64,000 bases of DNA from assembly GCA_022393335.1 (NCBI GenBank), contig JAJEKB010021303.1:1160693-1224692 (forward strand), written 5' to 3'. A program made the translations under genes and the position numbers. The first letter of the stretch is position 1; each line of letters begins with the position of its first letter. Positions 59,776 to 64,000 of this stretch are shown piece by piece. This DNA is from Macrotrachela quadricornifera. Lineage: Eukaryota; Rotifera; Eurotatoria; Philodinida; Philodinidae. The notes under the pieces are model-generated. The model worked only from the letters and a program-made list of their open reading frames with translations, ran no database searches and was not told the DNA's origin.

Positions 59776-60137
59776 TTTACATAAAAATAGTTCTTATCAA
59801 AATTTTATTATTATGATATTAGTTGAAGGTTGATCAAATAGTATAGAAAAAATGAGCATCATTTTCTCCATCACCTAATAAAAAAAGATATCTATTCAAC
59901 CTTTCCATTAAAAAAATAAGATAATGACGACATTACTTTTGGATAACTCTAAGTGAATCATTGAGATAAAATGTTAACTGCAATTTTGAGTCTTTTTGAC
60001 ATAACATAGACTTTCCCATACGTATTAGTTAAACTTCTTTGTTTTCTTTGCATTTTTTTTGTGTTAGAGAAACCATAAACACAACATTTAATATTTGCAT
60101 ACTGTAAGCGGTATAAAATAATATTTTGTCTTCACAG

Positions 60138-60302
60138 ATGCGTGCATATAAAAAAATGAATCGTAGAAAAAAAAGTAATTATAAAAGTCATCGTCATCGC
60201 GTTACATTAATCAAATCGATTTCTATTCGACATAGAAAGCCTGTTCGAAAAAATTTTTTTTCACTTAGATACCTCAAACTGTTGGCTATAAAACGTCGAT
60301 AG
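60138..60302 (+). CDS. Small, very basic ORF of 54 residues
   Basis: ATG at 60138 follows directly on a splice-acceptor-like TTTTGTCTTCACAG. The 54 residues include 11 Arg, 10 Lys and 3 His (for example MNRRKKSNYKSHRHR), 44 percent basic. It could be a short nucleic-acid-binding protein or the last exon of a larger gene. AT-rich sequence favours Lys codons, but it does not explain the Arg and His content. No family recognised. Confidence 0.3.
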   Translation: MRAYKKMNRRKKSNYKSHRHRVTLIKSISIRHRKPVRKNFFSLRYLKLLAIKRR

Positions 60303-61241
60303 AATGTTTCTTTGAGTATAGCATACATTCGCAGGGAATGTAAACAACAATCAGATTACGCCATGTTTTTTGATTATAATTTCCAAACGGCTCGCTCAAA
60401 TGAGTTCATATTTGCAGAGGGCAGAGGTGCATCTTACAACATTTTTTATCGATATTTTTATTATTCGACATTGTTTTTTCGATGTTTTTAGTTTTGACGT
60501 TTTCTTTTTGACCTTTTTTATACCATTCGTATAACATATATATGTTGAATAATGAAATAAAACTATTTTTGTCTCTCTACTCCGTCTAAATAGATCATAT
60601 TAATTGTTTGTGCTATCGAAAGACAGATATTTCTGGTTTGATTAATCATCTATTGAATTTAATATCAACAAAATTAATATTTACAAGTTAATTTAATCAT
60701 ATTCACCCATAATTAGACATCTTCATTCTTTTCTTTTTACCATATTTGTTTAAAATGAATGATAAACATTCATTAATTCCTTAAATATACCAATCAGATG
60801 ATAGTATATGAGTCAATACTTACATGAATACATCTCTTTTCTCATTTCATCATCATTCAGGACCCAATTTAAATATTAATAACAATCAAGTTAAGTCAAT
60901 TGAAAACATTTTTAAGTAAGCTCTTTGATTCATTTTTTTCCGATTTTTTCTTCTTTTTAGACCTATTTCCGAAATATATGTTCAACGACCATGTATATTA
61001 GGTTTGTATTCTAAGGTGACTATCACTTTAATAACAGAAATTCTCGTAATAAGCGAAATGCATACATGTCCGTGAAAGCCTGTTATACATGTACGTATAT
61101 ACGTGTATTGCCTTACCGGTCGGCTGTGTCCATTGTGTTTCAATTATTACAGAGAGTTTTTCTGTATGCGCGCGAAAAAGAGTAAAAAAAAGACAATTCA
61201 AGTAAGTGAAAACGGTTTTCCTTTATTTATCAAATAATACG
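60303..61241. other. Intergenic sequence downstream of the ART-TPR gene
   Basis: AT-rich, no gene recognised. Confidence 0.4.
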
Positions 61242-63179
61242 TTACAATTTCTTCCGCACAAGTCCTATACTTTCTCGCACAGTTTTAATATTAGGATGAT
61301 TTGAAGGTAATGAACTTTCCCAAATGTTAAGAGCACGTTCCATATACGAAAATGCTTTCGAATACTCTTCCATGTTGTCATACACCAAACCGATATTGTT
61401 GTAGGAAGTAGCCAATGAAGGATGTTTTGCAGGAAGAGTTTTTTGTTTGATTTCAAGTGCTTTTTCGTAAAACAAAAGTGCTTTCGAATATTCTTCCATG
61501 TTCTTATACACCCCAGCGATGTTGTTGTAGGAAGTAGCCAAAGTAGGATGATTTGCAAGAAGAGTTTTTTGTTTGATTTCAAGTGCTTTTTCGTAAAACA
61601 AAAGTGCTTTCGAATATTCTTCCATGTTGTAATACACCAAACCAATGTTGTTGTAGGAAGTAGCCAATGAAAGATGATTTGCAGGCAGAGATTTTTCTTT
61701 GATTTCAAGTCCTCTTTCATAATACCAGATGGCCTTATTATAATCACCTTGATGATCTTTAATATATCCAAGATTATTATAATAAAGTGCTTTATCCCTC
61801 TCATCGAATGTCTGTTCAAGTAATAATGTGTAGAGTTCTTCCGCTTTATCCAACTGTTTTATGTGAGTCAGCAAACTACCTATTCGTTCCCATCCTGACC
61901 CACCAGCATTCTCTTCTATATGTTTGGTGAGTGTACGAAGTTGTGGATCATCATCTGCTGTTAGTATAAGTTCCACTTGATAAAGTGGATTGTTTTTATC
62001 AATTTGTATAATTTCAGCAATACGAAAGACGGTATGCATAGAGAAGAGAATTTCTTCTTCCATCTTGAAATAACTACATTTTTGGATGGCAGCGAAAGGA
62101 GAGGACGAAACAGAAGGATCAATAGACATTTGAAAGAGAATGCCGACCATATCAGTTTTTGTTAAAGCACCTTTTGCAAAGCCGAGAGATACTTTTCGTT
62201 TTTTACTGGTAGAAAGGAAGTTGTTAAAAGACATTAGACCACCTTTTGTTTTAGAAAGTGTTTGAAAATCTTTAGTCGATAGACCTTGTCCTCGATAAAC
62301 TGTAAATGGCTCTTTTTCGTAAAAGCTAACTTGTTGTTGATGTAATTGTTCAATTTGTTCATGAAGATCACGTATAAAGAAGCCCATATTAATAATGGTG
62401 TCAACTTCTAATGTTCGTAGTGCTCGATTTAACATTTTATATGTGAAACATTCACGTGTATACCACCAGACTGCTAATTGTGGGCGATATTCATGTTCAA
62501 ATTCATAAATAATATCCAATTCATTCATATTACTATCGTGAAGTTTACGGCAGTAATTTGCTAAATCTTTCATTGATTGTTCGTTGTATTCCATTTCAAG
62601 GAGAATATCCTTGAATATTTGTGTGTACATAAAGTTAGGCTCTAGATGATTTAAATCTTCAGTGAAAGTTCCTTCATTCACGTTAACAAAACTAACTGGA
62701 ATAGAATCTTGCTCACATTGTTTTACCGCCATTTGCAGTTCTTCACAAATGGGTGTAATTGATGTATATACACCCTTAATTTTCTTCCATTGTTTCACCC
62801 ACTCTTCATGAAGAGATTTATTGCCACAGAAAATATAAATAGCATCTAATTGTGATATGTCATGAATACCAGAAACTAGATGTTGACCTAATGAACCCGA
62901 TGTAATGACGAATGCTTTCTCTTTGCTCATATTGTTGAGAAACTGGATACATTGTTCTGGATCAGTAAAAATATTAACCTGATTAATAATACTTCCCAAT
63001 TGTACCAATGTGTTTTGTGAATCTTTATTTGGTTCACGTATATTGGTATCGACCCAAATTAACAAATAATTCTGGATGATCCGTCCAGTTGCATTAATAG
63101 TATTGCCTGCTGTTGTTGTAGTTGTGTCAATATCATTTGATGATGTGGAAATATTTTGTTTTGATTCTTCAGCATCCAT
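61242..63179 (-). CDS. ADP-ribosyltransferase with C-terminal TPRs
   Basis: Single-exon gene, 645 residues, ATG at 63179. The N-terminal 150 residues (IWVDTNI..., VNIFTDPEQCIQFL, DAIYIFCGNK) form an alpha/beta, receiver-like domain of the kind seen in many rotifer proteins of this type. Residues about 220-410 are an arginine-type mono-ADP-ribosyltransferase domain with the R-S-E signature: R296 in VYRGQGL, S323-T-S in FNNFLSTSK, and E374-E-E376 in MEEEILFS. The triad is complete, so NAD-dependent ADP-ribosylation of a protein is likely, target unknown. Residues about 430-640 hold kinesin-light-chain-type TPRs of 42 residues (LATSYNNIGLVYYNMEEYSKALLFYEKALEIK type), three of them nearly identical at the DNA level. 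No signal peptide or membrane helix, so it is cytosolic. The family is expanded in bdelloid rotifers. Confidence 0.95.
   Translation of the reverse strand: MDAEESKQNISTSSNDIDTTTTTAGNTINATGRIIQNYLLIWVDTNIREPNKDSQNTLVQLGSIINQVNIFTDPEQCIQFLNNMSKEKAFVITSGSLGQHLVSGIHDISQLDAIYIFCGNKSLHEEWVKQWKKIKGVYTSITPICEELQMAVKQCEQDSIPVSFVNVNEGTFTEDLNHLEPNFMYTQIFKDILLEMEYNEQSMKDLANYCRKLHDSNMNELDIIYEFEHEYRPQLAVWWYTRECFTYKMLNRALRTLEVDTIINMGFFIRDLHEQIEQLHQQQVSFYEKEPFTVYRGQGLSTKDFQTLSKTKGGLMSFNNFLSTSKKRKVSLGFAKGALTKTDMVGILFQMSIDPSVSSSPFAAIQKCSYFKMEEEILFSMHTVFRIAEIIQIDKNNPLYQVELILTADDDPQLRTLTKHIEENAGGSGWERIGSLLTHIKQLDKAEELYTLLLEQTFDERDKALYYNNLGYIKDHQGDYNKAIWYYERGLEIKEKSLPANHLSLATSYNNIGLVYYNMEEYSKALLFYEKALEIKQKTLLANHPTLATSYNNIAGVYKNMEEYSKALLFYEKALEIKQKTLPAKHPSLATSYNNIGLVYDNMEEYSKAFSYMERALNIWESSLPSNHPNIKTVRESIGLVRKKL
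61330..61720 (-). repeat. Three near-identical 126-bp TPR-coding repeats
   Basis: The DNA encoding the central TPRs repeats with a 126-bp period (for example GTTGTTGTAGGAAGTAGCCAA recurs at about 61397, 61523 and 61649). High nucleotide identity suggests recent unit duplication or conversion. The repeats also create long open frames on the opposite strand (61422-61670) and in another minus frame; these are shadows. Confidence 0.85.
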
Positions 63180-64000
63180 GTAGTTCTGAATGACCGCTTC
63201 GTTACAAATTGTAATGTTTTGTATAACTAGTTTTGTTTTTAGGCTGAAAGAGAAATCACATCATCTATTTACATGGCTAATAGTTACTGCTTGATTATTT
63301 TCACTACGCAAAATATTTATCTTTTTGATACTCAAGTGAAAATTTCACCAAGTTTCTATTGATAATACTGAGAAAAAAATTAGAATAGCGCTCATCTTAC
63401 GGATTCGCTAATCCTTTTCTGAAAGAAAATTTACTACGATTATTACTCAAAATAATTCCGATTCTGACTATTTTGAATCTCTTAGTCTTTGATCACATGA
63501 GAAACAGAAAACAAACATCTACTCTTTAGCAACGATCGTTTCACAGAAATATTCCTATCTCTGATTCATATATAAATGATAACCGCCATTTTAACTCATT
63601 TCTTGGTGAAGTAAGCCTTATTTCTTATATTCATGTTAAAAAATATCTCTACGTAAAATTTAAACACGAATATTTCAAGCTCTTATTCTCAAACTGCTAT
63701 GTCAAACAATATTACTTCTCAGTATGCAATGTGATTTCTTATAGTTAAGCATATAAGAGATCGTAGCCGATATCAATATCTCGACACGGATAGAATTAGC
63801 GCATCATTTAACGCCATTACTCATGCCTTTGTTAGCAGCAACTTTAAGAAATTGTGAAGATCATTCAAAATAATAGAATTTCGGATAGCTTCTTAAATTT
63901 TTAAGGTGGCACCACTACATATCTATTCGTGCCTACGCTACAAAACGCAAATAACGGCATGCTAGCATCCACACATTCTTTACTGGATAGATTCTATTAC
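63180..64000. other. Sequence upstream of the ART-TPR gene
   Basis: No gene recognised. It should contain the promoter of the ART-TPR gene, but no confident TATA box could be chosen. Confidence 0.4.

Noticed and set aside
61265..61819. Long minus-strand ORF (184 codons) and + strand ORF 61422-61670 over the TPR region
   Set aside because: Shadow frames created by the 126-bp coding repeats of the ART-TPR gene.
1..64000. Telomeric repeats, spliced-leader genes, hammerhead ribozymes, intact tRNA or rRNA genes
   Set aside because: I looked for their core motifs by eye and found no convincing match; a covariance-model scan would be needed to exclude them.

Overview
The window is AT-rich nuclear DNA from an animal, most likely a bdelloid rotifer (Rotaria/Adineta type). 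The evidence is indirect. Protein-coding genes have short spliceosomal introns (58, 61 and 78 bp). There are metazoan families (an ETS factor, a rhodopsin-like receptor, LamG/EGF/IPT surface proteins). Next to them are proteins of bacterial appearance (a PBP4B-like serine hydrolase, a VCBS/FG-GAP repeat protein, a bacterial-type jelly-roll domain) and an ADP-ribosyltransferase fused to kinesin-light-chain-type TPRs, a mixture well known from bdelloids. A 400-bp run of N (56945-57344) marks an assembly gap.

Layout. 1-6.6 kb: mostly non-coding, with a foldback element (1599-2313) and a dead mariner element (3555-5688) that carries a second inverted-repeat element inside it. 6.6-11 kb: a two-exon ETS gene with a TATA box, then a two-exon 7TM receptor gene. 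11-22.2 kb: a transposon and satellite graveyard. It holds TA-flanked MITEs (one nested in another), a Ty3/gypsy integrase remnant with a putative 3' LTR, degenerate minisatellites of about 35 bp on both strands, and a tetranucleotide tract. 22192-22812: a near-perfect palindromic hAT-like foldback element with an 8-bp target duplication.

23.7-40.3 kb: two large extracellular-protein genes on the + strand. The first encodes an NHL beta-propeller, Thr-rich linkers, an EGF module and a bacterial-type C-terminal domain. The second encodes a single-pass membrane protein of about 3,000 residues with LamG, EGF, IPT/TIG and Ig-like modules, a mucin-like stalk and one membrane helix. 40.3-48 kb: poor in genes, with an array of about 75-bp repeats split by a MITE, a tRNA-like remnant and a possible small membrane protein. 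48.0-51.8 kb (minus): a three-exon secreted FG-GAP protein. 52-55.5 kb: a foldback element and weak exon-like ORFs. 55524-56828: an intronless PBP4B-like serine hydrolase. After the gap, sequence is sparse until the ART-TPR gene (61242-63179, minus).

I joined exons by hand from splice signals, reading frame and phase. Coding lengths come out as whole codons for the ETS, receptor, FG-GAP and NHL models. No operon-like functional unit is visible. The common theme is secreted and surface recognition proteins, several with bacterial-like modules, in a region shaped by inverted-repeat transposons.
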